Source: Trichostrongylus colubriformis (Eukaryota > Nematoda > Chromadorea > Rhabditida > Trichostrongylidae). From it: 64,000 nt of DNA. The notes under the pieces are model-generated. The model ran no database searches, was not told the DNA's origin, and saw only the letters and a program-made list of their open reading frames with translations. Below are positions 9,540 through 21,489 of the stretch, piece after piece. How positions within the stretch are numbered: the first letter of the stretch is position 1; each line of letters opens with the position of its first letter. The DNA lies in the NCBI GenBank assembly GCA_963978905.1, contig OZ022257.1, forward strand, positions 8,020,509-8,084,508, written 5' to 3'. Position numbers and translations under genes: made by a program.

Positions 9540-12500
9540 TCACGCCTCGCCCACAATCTTAATCGGCTGTCGGCTGGCCTCAAACTTGTCTAATATTTTG
9601 TCGGTCTTTTCCCAGAGTGCATTTTGAAGATTTTCGTCTCGGGCTAGTTGTACGTCCAGATTTTTCTCGTCGTCCCAGCATGATTCCCAGTACTTGCCGC
9701 TGACCTGAAGGACGAGAATTTCAAGTAACTTAAAATATCACATCAGTGCTGAGAGAAAACCATTTCGCGAGTTTTTATCGATGTACCTGGCCCCTTATGA
9801 TACTTTATGCTTTTCATTTTCGAAGCACTACAGGATCTGTTTGGATATCAAGGACGAAAGGGGCACTTCGGAGCTCCTCCCCTCCCTAGACTCAGGTAAA
9901 TATTCTGAGCTCACAATCATCTCCATATCAATGCCCGCTTTCACTGTTCTGTTCTGTTTTCTCCTAGAATGTGAATTTCCACGCATTGGTCTAAAACTTC
10001 CCCTCCTTCCCGTTGTCCACGTATCCTATAGTCACCAAACCAATCGATTTCTCACATACATCAAGAGTTTCCGATGATGCTGCGCAATAGACTGTAGTAG
10101 CAGCTCCTTGTGATAGCGATTTGGTGAATGGTCTCGAAACGACGTTCCAGAATCTTCCAAGGAATCCCCAACTTCGAGAGATTTCTGAAAACATGTCACA
10201 GCAGTTTTATAAGCAATTCTTTGAGCAAAAATCATTATGTAAGAACATGCATATATACATTCCATTTCGTAGCGCCTGATAGGGCGTGACCTACGAACTG
10301 CGGTGAGTGGCGAGAGTGAGTGTGTGGCGGGTGAGAGAGTCTGATATACTCTCATCCAAGTCCGTAGGCCACGCCCTATCAGGTGCTCCAAAATGGAATG
10401 TACCCATATTTTCAAGACCACGTAATCGGTCCTTCATTCGCACAGGTGAAGAGGTAGGGAGTCACGAAAGCCGCCATGAAAACAAAAAAATTCTGTTTAT
10501 ATGCGAGTAAAGCCGGAAAGAACTTCGAGAAAGCTGGGACCCTAATTTGGGTCTGATAATGATTCGCAGTACAAAAGACTCGCCCAGCAGAGCTAAAAAT
10601 GACCAAAGATTGGGGTTTCTTACAAAGTTGCTAATTTGCTGAAACTTTCGAAAGAATTTTAGCCACGCCTTTTTCTTCACAATCACTGATTTTGATCACA
10701 CCAAAAATCGCATATGGAAAGCCACGCTAGCACAAACAAGCTGTATATGTGAAGTGGAAGCATCCTCAATAAAGCATCATTTTCGCTGATGATCCCTTTG
10801 AACCGTCTCGTATTATTGCGGTGCACAGCGTGATTTCTCCATGGACCAGTTTAGGTGCCGTATGCGTGAATGCTCAGCGGGGAGTAGGGTCAATGATAAA
10901 ACCCTAGCTCAGGCGATCTAAAAAAAAAACTCACAGATTCAGCTTAGTATTTATTTTCCAGTGTATTAGAGATGGGTCGTCTAATACAAAAGGTAAATAT
11001 TCTTCAGCACTCGAATGTACTCTTGGTTACACGTGCCGCCATCTCCCATGCATGGATATTGGAGTTCTAATTCCGTTTGTGACATATCTCAGACATAGTA
11101 ACAATCTCCAAATTATTCGTGAACCCTTCAATCAGACTGTGAGCCATCACGGCAGAAAATTCGCTTAGGCCGCCGTCAGATTTTGCGATGTGGCGTTGCA
11201 CTTTCGCACGCGAATTTGCGGCATTGCACTCTCGGCCGTAGTATCGCGTGCGAAAGTGCGACGCCGCAAAAACGCAAAGTCTGACGGAGGTCCTAGCGGC
11301 ATCCACAATGCGGTGCGGTACGTGTGAGCTAGAAGCACTGAATGCAATTGCGTCCTAAAGCGAAACTGCGTAGTCGGCTCAAATACATACGGCGCTTCTA
11401 ATTCACACGCGTGCGTCGCGCGCCGCGCAATTTTCTATGCGATGGCAAACCCATTTGGCATTTATAACACACGTATCTAAGAAGTACCTGTTCCGATCAT
11501 GGTTCCCGGATGTAGTACATACACTGAGATGCCGTTCTTGTTTTCATCACGATGAAGTTTCATTGCCATAAGTACATTGCACAATTTTGAATATGCATAG
11601 AGCCTTAATTAAAACGATATACAAAAATACCCCTGACGGATCGTGCAATTGCTTGCTTAGCCATTGGAGCTGCTATCGGCTACATGTGATGCGAGACACG
11701 TTTCGCCGTGTTCATACTTCGCGACAAACGCATTCCTCCCAAAGTATGAACGTTACTGGCCGCGCGGGACACTTGATGCTACCGAAGATATTTTCATGTT
11801 AACAAACAGACATACCTGTATCCATAATCGTTGCTTTCAGTTGGGCACAACTTGGCTAGTTTCTCGTCTACAGACATTTGCGGTTTTAGCTGAAAAAAAA
11901 ATTGTGAGAAAAATGAGAACTCGAGCAATGAGACGTTAGAAAATCAGGAGTTGGCCAACTGTCATCAAGTTTCGCCATCGCAGTACGGTCACCGCCACAA
12001 TGACCATTGTTTTGACATACGTATGCCAAGGGAGGCCCCGCGTACGGCGCATAAGAAATGATAGTTGGCTTATCCAGTCACAAAGGGGCTATGAAGAAGC
12101 TGAAATATTCGGACGTGAAGTAAAATCGAAACACACCCCTGTATGATTATGAGCATGCGACGAGACGACGACAATTCTCGCGTTACACTGTCTCAGAAGT
12201 GGCAGGAGTTCACGGACAAGATATTGATGAGCTACATGGTTCACAGCAAACGATGTCTCCAATCCATCTATCGTGGTCTTCTGCACAGGTGAAAACACAC
12301 CAGCATTTAGTATGAGCGCATGAAGAGGCCTGGAAGGTCAAAGATATCTCTCTCAAAGGAATCGTCCGCGGAAAATGAGTTTGTGTCACCCATATATTTA
12401 TGTTGTATTTGCCTAATGTTGGCCTCATGCAAAATTTCACGCGAAAAAAATGTGAATCTGGCTGAGACACAGCACCACAAGCGCGTCCAGGTGGGCGGGG

Positions 12501-15073
12501 CCTCCGTGTAAAAGCCTCGTACGGCGTCCGCCGTGGTCGGAGACGCATTGCAGGAACAGAAGGTTACGTCTACAGTCCCACTCTCCGTTCCCAACGGCGG
12601 CGGAAGACGGGACGAGGCTTTTACTAGGAGGCCCCGCCCACTGGAACCGCACTGTGGTGGGTCTCAGCCAGATTCACATTTTTTCGCGTGAAATTTTGCA
12701 TGAGGCCAACATTAGGCAAATAAAACATAAACATATGGGTAACACAAAAACTCATTTTCCGTGGACGATTCCTTTAAGAAGGAGATGTTGCTCGATTATT
12801 TCTTTCAAAAGCCGGCCAAAAACTTATCAATTCACTGTGGTAAAACTTACACTCCATTTCTACGCTAAAGTCACTTTTATACTTTGCAGTGGTGCCGGCG
12901 ACAGAGTTTGGTTGCCTTCACAGGCAATGAAGCAGAGTTACACGGGCAGAGACGCAACCACGCCCCGCCGCTGGCACCACAAGTATGGAAGGGTGTGTAG
13001 CTTCATGTCGGGTTTTCGCGCGGCGGATTTCATCGCGTATGATTGCGTACATTGCGTACGCTCCCTATAAAAGCTTACGCCCGAACTGATTATTTCTTGA
13101 TTAAGATTGTTATCATGCAATGTTATTGTTTCTTTCCTTTTTATGTTACTACTTTGTCTTTTTACGGTACAAAAGTTGTTTTCTGATAAAATGAGATGAA
13201 CAACTAATTCTTCGAAAGATTTCTATGGTAACAATTCCTTGCGTCAGAGTTCCAAGCGACCGCTACAAGTCGCGTTGATGGCGCCGCCACTGCGATGCCG
13301 CAAAGCGAAAATTCGACATAAGGCTACATACCCAGTATGAAAGTGACCTAATGTAATTCCAGCATGAATCGTCCCGCAGTCCTGGTCGATATAGTCAAAC
13401 GTCACCTTCAAGATACTGTATCATGCTAACTATAGCACTGGGGATGACACAATCGCTACCGTGGACTTTTGTAGAACTTGTCCTCATTGCGCCTGAGGTG
13501 ATCCGATTGGAAGGGGTTTATGAATTAGCGCTCGACGTTAATCGGTTCTTTTGATGCCTTCAACTTCTCCTCGAACGCTAGGTCCTATGCCAGATTGTTA
13601 ACTCTGAGGAAGACTCAACCAAGGACTTGCTTTTACGCGTAGTGGGGCCACTTGGCCCTTCATTTTCTCCCAAAGTAAAAATCTAACAAAAAATACTGTT
13701 TACCAGTGCTGATCTTTGTACTCCTGCGCGGCGGCCTGTACCGATTGCAACGAACTCAAATCGCACATGATCATGTCGATTTTCGCGTCCGGCTAAAAGA
13801 GCTTTTTTACCAACTTGCTAAAATTTATATAATGTGGAGCAATGGCGATAGTAGAATTTTTTCGAGAAGCGCCTTTATTTTATAAGATGTTAATTATTGC
13901 GTGATCCTTAATTTTAAAAACAAAAGAAAATCAGAGAAGTGTGGATCAATGCGTGCTGCGAGCTTCATAAAATGGTCCTAGGAGAAACATCTCAACAGTG
14001 GCAGTTATGGGCATGGACGCGTGGTGGTAACACGTGACTATATGGCGTGCGTTTGCGTAGCGGATGCAACACAGCTACATAACGACAGGACAGAATCTAA
14101 CCCTAGGTATGCCGAATGCGCAATTAATCATTGAAGATCCACTTAGTTCCAAGAGTATGCATGCGATAACAGACGGGATATGTTACGGCGCTCAAGCTGG
14201 GGTCATACTTTGCGGTGCCTGCGGCAGGGTGTGGTTACGTGTCTCTGTGTCTCCACCTATGCCACCCTGCCTCGTTGTCTGCGTCATCTCTGCACCTCCC
14301 GTGCCACTCTCCCTCGCTGCCCGACGCTTAGTATGACCGCGGCCTCACTTTCACACTCTGCATCTCTGCCGCTGTCACCCGCCGCCGGATGTCGCTACAA
14401 AGTATGAAGACAACCTTACGGCGCGCTACGGCTTAACAGCTTGTCGTGAATCGTCTATCTTAATTTCAGTGCAATCTGTCCTGATTTCAGTGCAAATATG
14501 CCACGGGAAGTCGCTTACCGACTAAAGCAACAAAAACGAGGAGCGCCGTAGACGTGGGAGACATTTGGTATGAATGAGCAAAAGGAAAAAAAGAAGAATG
14601 TTACAGACTGCATGTAAATGCGGAGATACATCAAAATGAGAGAAATGGAGATACACCAAAATAATAGTACTAATATGTACTATCAAAGCCTCGTATGGAT
14701 TGGTCTGCCCATCGTTCTCCAGCTGGATAAAGCCACGTTCACAGTCTGCGATCTAATCGTACGATTGTAAGTCGCGTCGCAAAGTATGAATGCAACCAAA
14801 ACTTGTGTTCGGCGAACCGGCCCTTATAGCCAGCTTCGACAACTGTGACACTCAGCCGTGAAGTCAGAGCCCAAAAGACAGAAAATTCGATTTTGTACGA
14901 ACCTTTTCCGCGAGTATTCGGTTTTTCAACTCTTCGGCTAGGACGATATTCCGATTTGCCATGATGACATGCGCTCCTTTGAGCGCGAGTGCTCTGGCCG
15001 TTTCTGTACCGATTCCAGAGGTAGTGCCTGTGATCAGAATGGTTCGCCCCGTCAAATCAACCTCAGAAATCGC
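9540..15073 (-). CDS. WWOX/DHS-like short-chain dehydrogenase (5' end missing)
   Basis: Seven exons join in consistent phase: 15073-14903, 13792-13704, 12329-12137, 11889-11816, 11603-11488, 10184-10060 and 9704-9540. Hallmarks of a classical SDR are the cofactor loop TGTTSGIG in exon 1, DLSSLQSV, LILNAG, the catalytic-type IVVVSS serine strand, the active-site YAYSK (YxxxK) built across an exon junction, and HPGTMIGT after it. The tail GAATTVYCA and VSGKYWESCWDD matches nematode DHS proteins related to the oxidoreductase domain of WWOX. It probably reduces or oxidises a retinoid, steroid or lipid carbonyl with NAD(P); the substrate cannot be read. The first seen residues (AISEVDLTGRT) lie just before the Rossmann fold, so one short exon is missing upstream. 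No WW domain was found. Introns hold family A and C elements. Confidence 0.88.
10258..10400. repeat. Foldback element, family D
   Basis: CATTCCATTTCGTAGCGCC and TGATAGGGCGTG at the left are mirrored by CACGCCCTATCAGG and AAATGGAATG at the right. The loop has GAGTGGCGAGAGTGAGTGTG. It lies in the intron before exon 10184-10060. The second copy is at 23170-23410. Confidence 0.8.
11167..11294. repeat. Foldback element, family B
   Basis: AGGCCGCCGTCAGATTTTGC is mirrored by CAAAGTCTGACGGAGGTCCT. Between them, TGCACTTTCGCACGCGA pairs with TCGCGTGCGAAAGTGCGACG. The unit is about 128 bases, in the intron between exons 11603-11488 and 10184-10060. Similar hairpins lie at 24348-24510 and 54283-54418. 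Confidence 0.75.
11707..11758. repeat. Mini foldback with family A ends
   Basis: CGTGTTCATACTTCGCGAC is followed within 30 bases by CCCAAAGTATGAACGTTACT. The ends match the family A consensus (CGTTCATACTTTGCG), with almost no interior. It lies in the intron just before exon 11603-11488. Confidence 0.5.
12355..12776. repeat. Long-arm foldback element, family C
   Basis: The left end AAAGGAATCGTCCGCGGAAA and the right end TTTTCCGTGGACGATTCCTTT are inverse copies. The arms share TTATGTTGTATTTGCC and ATGCAAAATTTCACGCG. The centre has a mirrored AAAGCCTCGT / ACGAGGCTTTTAC block. The left end sits only about 25 bases upstream of the acceptor of dehydrogenase exon 12329-12137. Confidence 0.85.
12877..12996. 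repeat. Foldback element, family A
   Basis: ATACTTTGCAGTGGTGCCGG at the left is matched by CCGCTGGCACCACAAGTAT at the right, with internal CAGAGACGCAACCACGCC. It is about 120 bases and directly follows the family C element in the same dehydrogenase intron. Confidence 0.65.
14191..14412. repeat. Foldback element, family A
   Basis: GGTCATACTTTGCGGTGCC and TGCGGCAGGGTGTGG at the left have the family's end sequence. The right end reads CGCTACAAAGTATGAAGACA. The interior is rich in CTGCCTCG/CCGCTGTCACC-type sequence. Right-arm pairing is imperfect, so the copy is older or rearranged. Confidence 0.6.
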
Positions 15074-17364
15074 CTAAATGCAAAGGTATCACATAGACTC
15101 TTTAATATTTGACAGGCCACATAAGCTTCGCCAAATCATTAATACATCGATGAAAAGAATAAAAAAATAAAGTTTGTGGTGTTGATCAATCCCTTGTTGG
15201 GATACGCCGCGCATTCTGGTTTCTTTCAGGACAGGATCGTGGTGGCAAGGGAATGAGATTTGGTCTTTACATTTATTTGCGGGAACAACAGATGTACAAG
15301 CCACTGCTTTTATCCCCTGAGATAAGTGTGTTATCCGTTCAACTACCTCAAATGGATGTAAGGTCTAATTGACTTGAGAGGGCACTGATGCTGAATTTGA
15401 TCGCCGCACCATAAGAGCGGAAGTGCGCGCCACCCGTCACAGCAGCACCTTCGCTTTGAAAGACATCGATCAAACAATCTCCTCTAGTTGCACGGGATTC
15501 AAAAGCCTTGGGAAGCTTCATGGTACTCTTTCAAAGAAGTCGTGCACGGAAAAATTAACTTACCCATATATTTTTGTTCTATTTATTTAATAATGGCCGC
15601 ATGCAAAATTTCACGCGAAAAGTGAGAATTCGGCATAGAGCTCCTCGAAGTGGCAGCAGAGAGAGCGAGACCTGAGGCAGTGCCCGCCCCGTCGTCCGTC
15701 ACGGTCGGAGGCGCATGTGGAAGAGGAACTTACGTAAACAGTTCCACTCCTTATCACCGACCGCGGCGGACGACTGGGCGGGCGTTCATGCTTAAACCCC
15801 ACCTCCTCAGCTACCACTTTGAGAAGGCTTATTCTTGCCGGATTCCCACTTTTGCGCGTGAAATTTTGTATGTGGCCTTATCAAGCAGATATAATATAAA
15901 TATATGGGTAACAAAAAAAACTCATTTTTCCGTGAATGTTTCCTTTAAAGTCAATGGGCACACTGAGCGATGGGCGAAGCGACACGGGACATTGCGCGCT
16001 CTCACTGGTTGTATGATCTGCGGTGGGTCGATGTACCCTCGACTCTTTGGTACCGAAATAAATGAAAATAAGTTGTCCGGATGCAATGCTAATATCGAGA
16101 GGGTTTTGTTCTGGACTGAAATTCCAAAGCCTTTTCGCATACTGTTTGAGTACCCCTCATGCTATCGCCCGCTCAGTGCCGATCTGTTGCCCCTACTTGA
16201 AAAAGGCTAGGGAAAAATTAGTTCCGAAAAACCTACGTCAAGAGCCATGGTCCGCGGTCCATGCTTGCGCACACGTTCCGCTGCAGTAGACACAGGTGAT
16301 GTCGGTACACTAGATGACAGTTCATTAGAAATCATCGCACTGATCACACACGATCCTCGCCGCGATGATGGACCTGAAACGTTCCAGTGCGTTCTTTCCA
16401 GAGACTGCTTAAAAATTCTTTATAAACAGCTAAAAACAAGTAAAAACGTACAGGATCTACGCAGCAAATTATTCAGAATCATAATCTCCGTTTTGAGAAC
16501 CGCCATGCATTCCACTTCCACTCAAAACCGTTCAAGGGCGTTGGATGCTGTTTAGGCTATGCAACAACTTCAACTATTCACTCGGCGTAGTAAGAGCCGG
16601 TCTTATTCTATCAGACAGGTTTGACATAATCAAACAGAGGGAACTTAATCCCCATTCACAAAATAAATGGAAAATTTGGCACTATTTTCTCGAAGCAACC
16701 CCATCCCCGTTATTCCTTCATGGTGTGGAAGGGGTGATCTTTGAGAGCTAACATTCCTATCTCACCGAAAACCTATCCGCAGAGGGTATTTGAGCCGTAG
16801 AACACGGATATGAAACGCACGCAGAGGGAATCACGTGGCGCCCACACCACAGGTAGTTGTGAAGGTTCATCCCAGTTAACACCAGCGCTTGCGGCATGGG
16901 CGCCAGGCGACTTGGCGCCAAGTGAGTGCCACATTTCTATTTTACAGGTCATATTACCCCCGGTTACAAGTTTCTAGCCCTCGAAATGTTCTACAAAAAA
17001 ACATGTTCCAACCCATGAAGATTCGAGGTGATGGGGTTTCTTATGATAAATAGTGCCAAAAATTGACTGGCTGAGTGAGATTCGATTCCACCATTGCCAC
17101 CTACCATTGTGCCACTGTCAGCAGAAACGTCAAAAATTTTATGGCAATAGATCGAAGTTGCTTTTTTCGATACATCTATCTCGTTACTGACTGATCCGAC
17201 TTTTAATGTTTCGGACTAAATGCATGGTAGGGTTCAAAACAACATATCCTTGTCACCTGATGTTGTGAGCGAACCTAACTTGAGGGTTGTGTTTTATGTC
17301 CGGTACATGTACCTGATAACAGCATGCGCGACATATTGCTTCTGTTCCCAGTAGTGCCTTCGCA
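15074..17364. other. Region upstream of the dehydrogenase, no gene model
   Basis: The missing first dehydrogenase exon should lie here or further right, but I could not place it. One family C element (15532-15949) is present. The open frame 16247-16555 on the + strand has no recognisable domain, nor do the shorter frames around it, and I see no supported exon. Confidence 0.4.
15532..15949. repeat. Long-arm foldback element, family C
   Basis: The left end AAAGAAGTCGTGCACGGAAA is mirrored by TTTTTCCGTGAATGTTTCCT. The arms share ATGCAAAATTTCACGCGAAA with its inverse. The centre carries mirrored CCGTCACGGTCGG / CCGACCGCGGCGG blocks. It is more diverged than the copy at 12355. Confidence 0.75.
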
Positions 17365-17736
17365 ATGGATGACAAGAAGATGCTCTACCGACCAGTTCTG
17401 CTTCTACAATACCACAACGGCCAATCCGCGAAAGAGGCTCATTGATTTCTACAGGAGGCAAAGAAGGGGCAACCCTCTGTCGCTCAACGTGCTTTTACTG
17501 GTATCACAAGTTCGACAACGGTGAAGAAGCGCTCAAGAAATCTCGACGCACAGTATACCACGAACACAGAACAAACGGCTTGTGCTCGCTACCTGAGAGG
17601 CTCGAACGACCTTTTTGTACGCGAACTTTCAGACCTTACGAATGCTCCGAAATCCACGGTACACCATGTCAATAAACTTACTAACTATACAATGTCCTCC
17701 GACATTAGTCTGAAAACTTTTCGGAGAATCTACTAG
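17365..17736 (+). pseudogene. Mariner transposase N-terminal fragment
   Basis: Reading begins MDDKKMLYRPVLLLQYHNGQ and SAKEAH, then a stop. The neighbouring frame continues with CFYWYHKFDNGEEALKK, which resembles the helix-turn-helix segment of mariner transposases (RWFxKFRSGDxSLE). The third frame gives LTNAPKSTVHHVNKL, also like the second helix-turn-helix. At least two frameshifts and a stop break it, and the DDE catalytic part is absent. It differs from the element in Asterix. Confidence 0.65.
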
Positions 17737-18301
17737 ATGGATCCAGGCGCCTCGGGCATTATCTGGACCCTTTGCGCGGTTACCCATCTCGGTTACATAC
17801 CGGTTGCTCTTTGGAAAATAACAAGCGCCAGTTCATTTGGTGGAAGGAGAGAGGGCTTTATAGAGTCATTCGGCCTCCTCTTGGATGAAGTTATGTTAAG
17901 ATCTCATGGCGAATGAGTAGCAGGTTCAGAGACGAAGTTTTTTTTTCAAGGAACGGGGCAGGGAGGGAGCGTATTTTGTTTGGACAGGGGCGACATCGCT
18001 TCCTCTGAAATTGCTGAGGAGCCCTTAATATCTCTTTTTGAACAATTTTTGACTTTTTGATGTCGAAATCAGTTTGGAGGAGGTCATATTTTCCGAAAAT
18101 CTTTCTCAGCAACTCTGATCTTGACCCTTGTCGACATTATCGTCCCACTCTCAGAACGAAAGATGCCAATCACAGCAAAAATCACTATCTGATTGAATCA
18201 TCATCCTGACCACTATACTGTTGACAAACCCGTGGAGGCCTGCAAGGGACTGGCCGCCTGGATCAGAAAAGCAATGTAAAAATATATTTTATGTAAAAAT
18301 A

Positions 18302-19692
18302 TTGGGTTGGGGAATAAGTTCCCGCGGTTTCCTTAAGCCCCGTTTTCCACATTGTTCCCTCCATCTTTCGGTAAAGCTTATATACGTTTTCGAAAGAGCT
18401 TTTTTTGCTCTACCAAATGCTTCTATCTATTTTTCGATTTCTTCGACTACCTGATATTTATGAGGTTTGGAAACGAAGTAAGCCGAAGGCAAAAATTGGC
18501 ACTCTCGACACCTCATCTCCCTAGTCTACCATCGAAATCGAAAAATGCATGTGTATATGTTTGCGATAGAGCTTTTTCAGCTCTACAGAGTGATACCACT
18601 TTTTATTCTATTCGCTCAACTTTTTGCTGATTTTAAGACTCACAAATGCAGTACATACAAAAGTGTGCACTTTCGTTATCTTCTCTTCCTCGCCTACCTT
18701 CGAGATTGGATAGGATGTGCATGCATGCATTCGATAGAGCTTTTTTCGCTCTACAAGATGATGCCACCCATCTTTTAAATCCTGTCATATTTTAGCATGT
18801 GAGGATAAAATTCCACCTTTTTTTCAACTCAAAACTGCGTAATGAAAATGAATTTTTTTGGCGAAAAGTTTTATATTATTTGATAGAGCTCTGTTCGCTC
18901 TACAAGATAGCGCTTATGGTTTTTGTTCAAATTATTTTTAGCTATTTTTCAGATCATTTTAAAAAAAGTGTCAAATCGGCGAAATCGAGCATGATCGACA
19001 CGAAAATGCGGGAATTTGTCGACTTGGCACTTCTTTTAAATGATCTAAAAAATAGTAAAAAATAATTTGAACTAAAACCATAAGCATTATCTTGTGGAGC
19101 GAAAAGAGCTCTATCAAATAATATGAAACACTTTGCCAAAAAATTCATTTTCATTACGCAATTTTGAGTTGAAAAAAAGGTGGAAACTTATCCTCACATG
19201 CTAAAATATGACAGGATTTAAAAGATGGGTGGCATCATCTTGTAGAGCGAAAAAAGCTCTATAGAGTGCATGCATGCACATCCTATCCAATCTCGAAGGT
19301 AGGCGAGGAAGAGAAGATAACGAAAGTGCACACTTTTGTATGTACTGCATTTGTGAGTCTTAAAATCAGCAAAAAGTTGAGCGAATAGAATAAAAAGTGG
19401 TATCACTCTGAAGAGCTGAAAAAGCTCTATCGAAAACATATACACATGCATTTTTCGATTTCGATGGTAGACTAGGAAGATGAGCTGTCGAGAGTGCCAA
19501 TTTTTGCCTTCGGCTTACTTCGTTTCCAAACCTCATAAATATCAGGTAGTCATAGAAATCGAAAAATAGATAGAAGCATTCTGTGAAGCAAAAAAAGCTC
19601 TATCGAAAACGTATATGAGCTTACCTCAAGATGAAGGGAACAATGTGAAAAACGGGGTTTAAAAAACCGCGGGAACTTATTCCCCAACCCAA
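18302..19692. mobile_element. 1.39 kb palindromic element with TA flanks
   Basis: The left end TTGGGTTGGGGAATAAGTTC and the right end GAACTTATTCCCCAACCCAA are inverse copies, and the two arms stay highly similar all the way to a centre near 18995. TA flanks both ends (18300-18301 and 19693-19694), as for mariner/Tc1 elements, and the ends resemble mariner ends (GGTTGG...AAGTTC). There is no transposase; open frames in one arm mirror those in the other. Each arm repeats an AGAGCTTTTTTCGCTCTA-like mini-hairpin four times (near 18395, 18568, 18736 and 18885), spaced 150-173 bases. It is likely a non-autonomous mariner-type foldback element. Confidence 0.9.
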
Positions 19693-20546
19693 TATGAGAA
19701 ATCATCAGAAGTAAACTCAGAAGGAACTGCATTGGTCTTATCATACCCCATCGCATACTCTGGAAAAACCCATAGCATTAAATACAGCATTTATGCGACT
19801 ACGGTAACAAAAAGTAGCCAGGCCAATGTCGAACTTACCGCCAAAAAAGTCCTCTACAGACTTGCCGATTATTAACGGTTGAGTCATCGTCACCAGCCAG
19901 ACGCAGAACTGATTCTAACGTTACTGAGGGTGGGAATGGTTCTCTCAATAATTCATTCGCACGCTCTCAGCATGAGCCGTACATTTCGCCACCAACCCCT
20001 ATCGGCAATAACAACGTCCTCTTTCACCGGTCCGAGTGATGAATGACCCAATGGAATGCCAAGCCAAAAGAAACCGGAGTGCAGTGAAAATGTTCGCGAT
20101 GTCGACGAGATGATAAATGTCAATGATCACAGCGATCACTTCGGAGCATGTTCCTGCGCAAAATTGTGACAATTTGAATGGGCGGCATTACCCGAACAGG
20201 TCCTGCGCTACGATAACTTTGAGCAAACTGGTAACCCTGCAATGATGTTTTTTGATGAACAGGAGGGGATATTTCTCCAAAAAAGGCGTATAATTGTCCC
20301 AGAAAGGGATAACTTAGCAAAGCACCTCCTTACCTGAATACTGAGCTCGACCCAGGTCATGACAGTCGCGGGTCCTTCATCAAAAAAAGAGTGTGGGTTC
20401 GGAACATGATCAAGCAAGGGTTGAACAAAACTGGAGGTCGTCTGCCTTTTGGGTTAGAAAAAGGGGTCATATATTTGGGGAGAAAACCCCTCAAAGAATT
20501 CTCGACGATCAACCTGCTATTTTTTGTAATTCTGATGAGGCTGATC

Positions 20547-20665
20547 ATAGTTCGCGATTCAGGCGATCGCGCGACTCTTCAGGATTCAGGCGAAAAGGAT
20601 AAGGTACATATCGATTTGGTGAATGCAACGCCTAGATCGCGAGAGTCGCGCGCTCGCTTGGATGG
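20547..20665. repeat. Short repeat with a counterpart at 58.7 kb
   Basis: CATAGTTCGCGATTCAGGCG followed by ATCGCGCGA at 20547-20575 occurs inverted at 58754-58782. Locally, CGCGCGACTC is mirrored by GAGAGTCGCGCGC near 20640. A small foldback family is likely, but only two copies are visible. Confidence 0.5.
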
Positions 20666-21073
20666 CGAAGTATAAACACGGCCTTATGTTTGTTTATTTG
20701 TTCATGCACGCGAAGGTGCGCCAAAACACACATGCAGCAAAGACGATGAGAAACCCTACGAATACGGAAGAGAGTAAGTTATGGAATGGATCAACAACCC
20801 ATAGACCCTACCATATACTGGATCGCGATTGGCTACAAACATAAGATCGGTATACCAACAAAATCACTCACAAAGGATGGAAGAGGTAGTATTTCCAAGA
20901 AATTTTCTCCCACGTAAAGCTGGACACAGCAGAGACAAGAATGTAATGAGAAAAAATGACCCCTCACCAAACAGACCCCGGTCCCATCTGTCTGGTGTTG
21001 TTGGTATACTGAAATGGCCTTCTTCCCCATCATTGATCAATCATTCGATTAGATACTATTCCACTATCACTAG

Positions 21074-21489
21074 CCCAGATACCCGAGTTGGGTAAAAAAA
21101 ATTATTTTCGCTGAATTTTTGCCCTTAGGGACGATTCAGGGTGCTGATCACGAACATGATATCCGTTTTTGGCGTTTGCGCCAATTTGGTGCTATTGCAC
21201 CTTGTTGGTGCAACAACTCGTTTTCACCAAAATCGCTGAAACTTCGCCGAGGAGAGTTATTTGGGGTGCTGATCACCAATATGACATCTGTTTTCCCGAA
21301 TAACCCCCCCCCTGGGCAAAGTTTCAGCGGTTTCGTTGAAAACTTGCACCAACATGGTGCAATTGCACCAAATTGGCGCAAACGCCAAAAATGGATGTGG
21401 TGTCATATTCGTAATCAGTACCCTGAATAACCCCTTAAGGCGAAGTTTCAGCGAAGATAATTTTTTTAACCCAACTCGCGGTATCTGGG
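21074..21489. mobile_element. MITE with nested inverted repeats
   Basis: The ends CCCAGATACCCGAGTTGGGT and ACCCAACTCGCGGTATCTGGG are inverse copies, followed inward by AAATTATTTTCGCTGAA and its mirror. Further in, GGCGTTTGCGCCAATTTGG on the left matches CCAAATTGGCGCAAACGCC on the right, and GCACC/GGTGC motifs alternate. The 416-base unit folds on itself almost completely and has no transposase. Confidence 0.85.

Noticed and set aside
16247..16555. 102-codon + strand frame considered as the missing dehydrogenase start
   Set aside because: Wrong strand for the dehydrogenase, and no domain of its own.
12873..21489. A bacterial-type system or CRISPR-like array among the many repeats
   Set aside because: The repeats are inverted foldback units with variable spacing, the genes have introns, and no associated enzyme is present.
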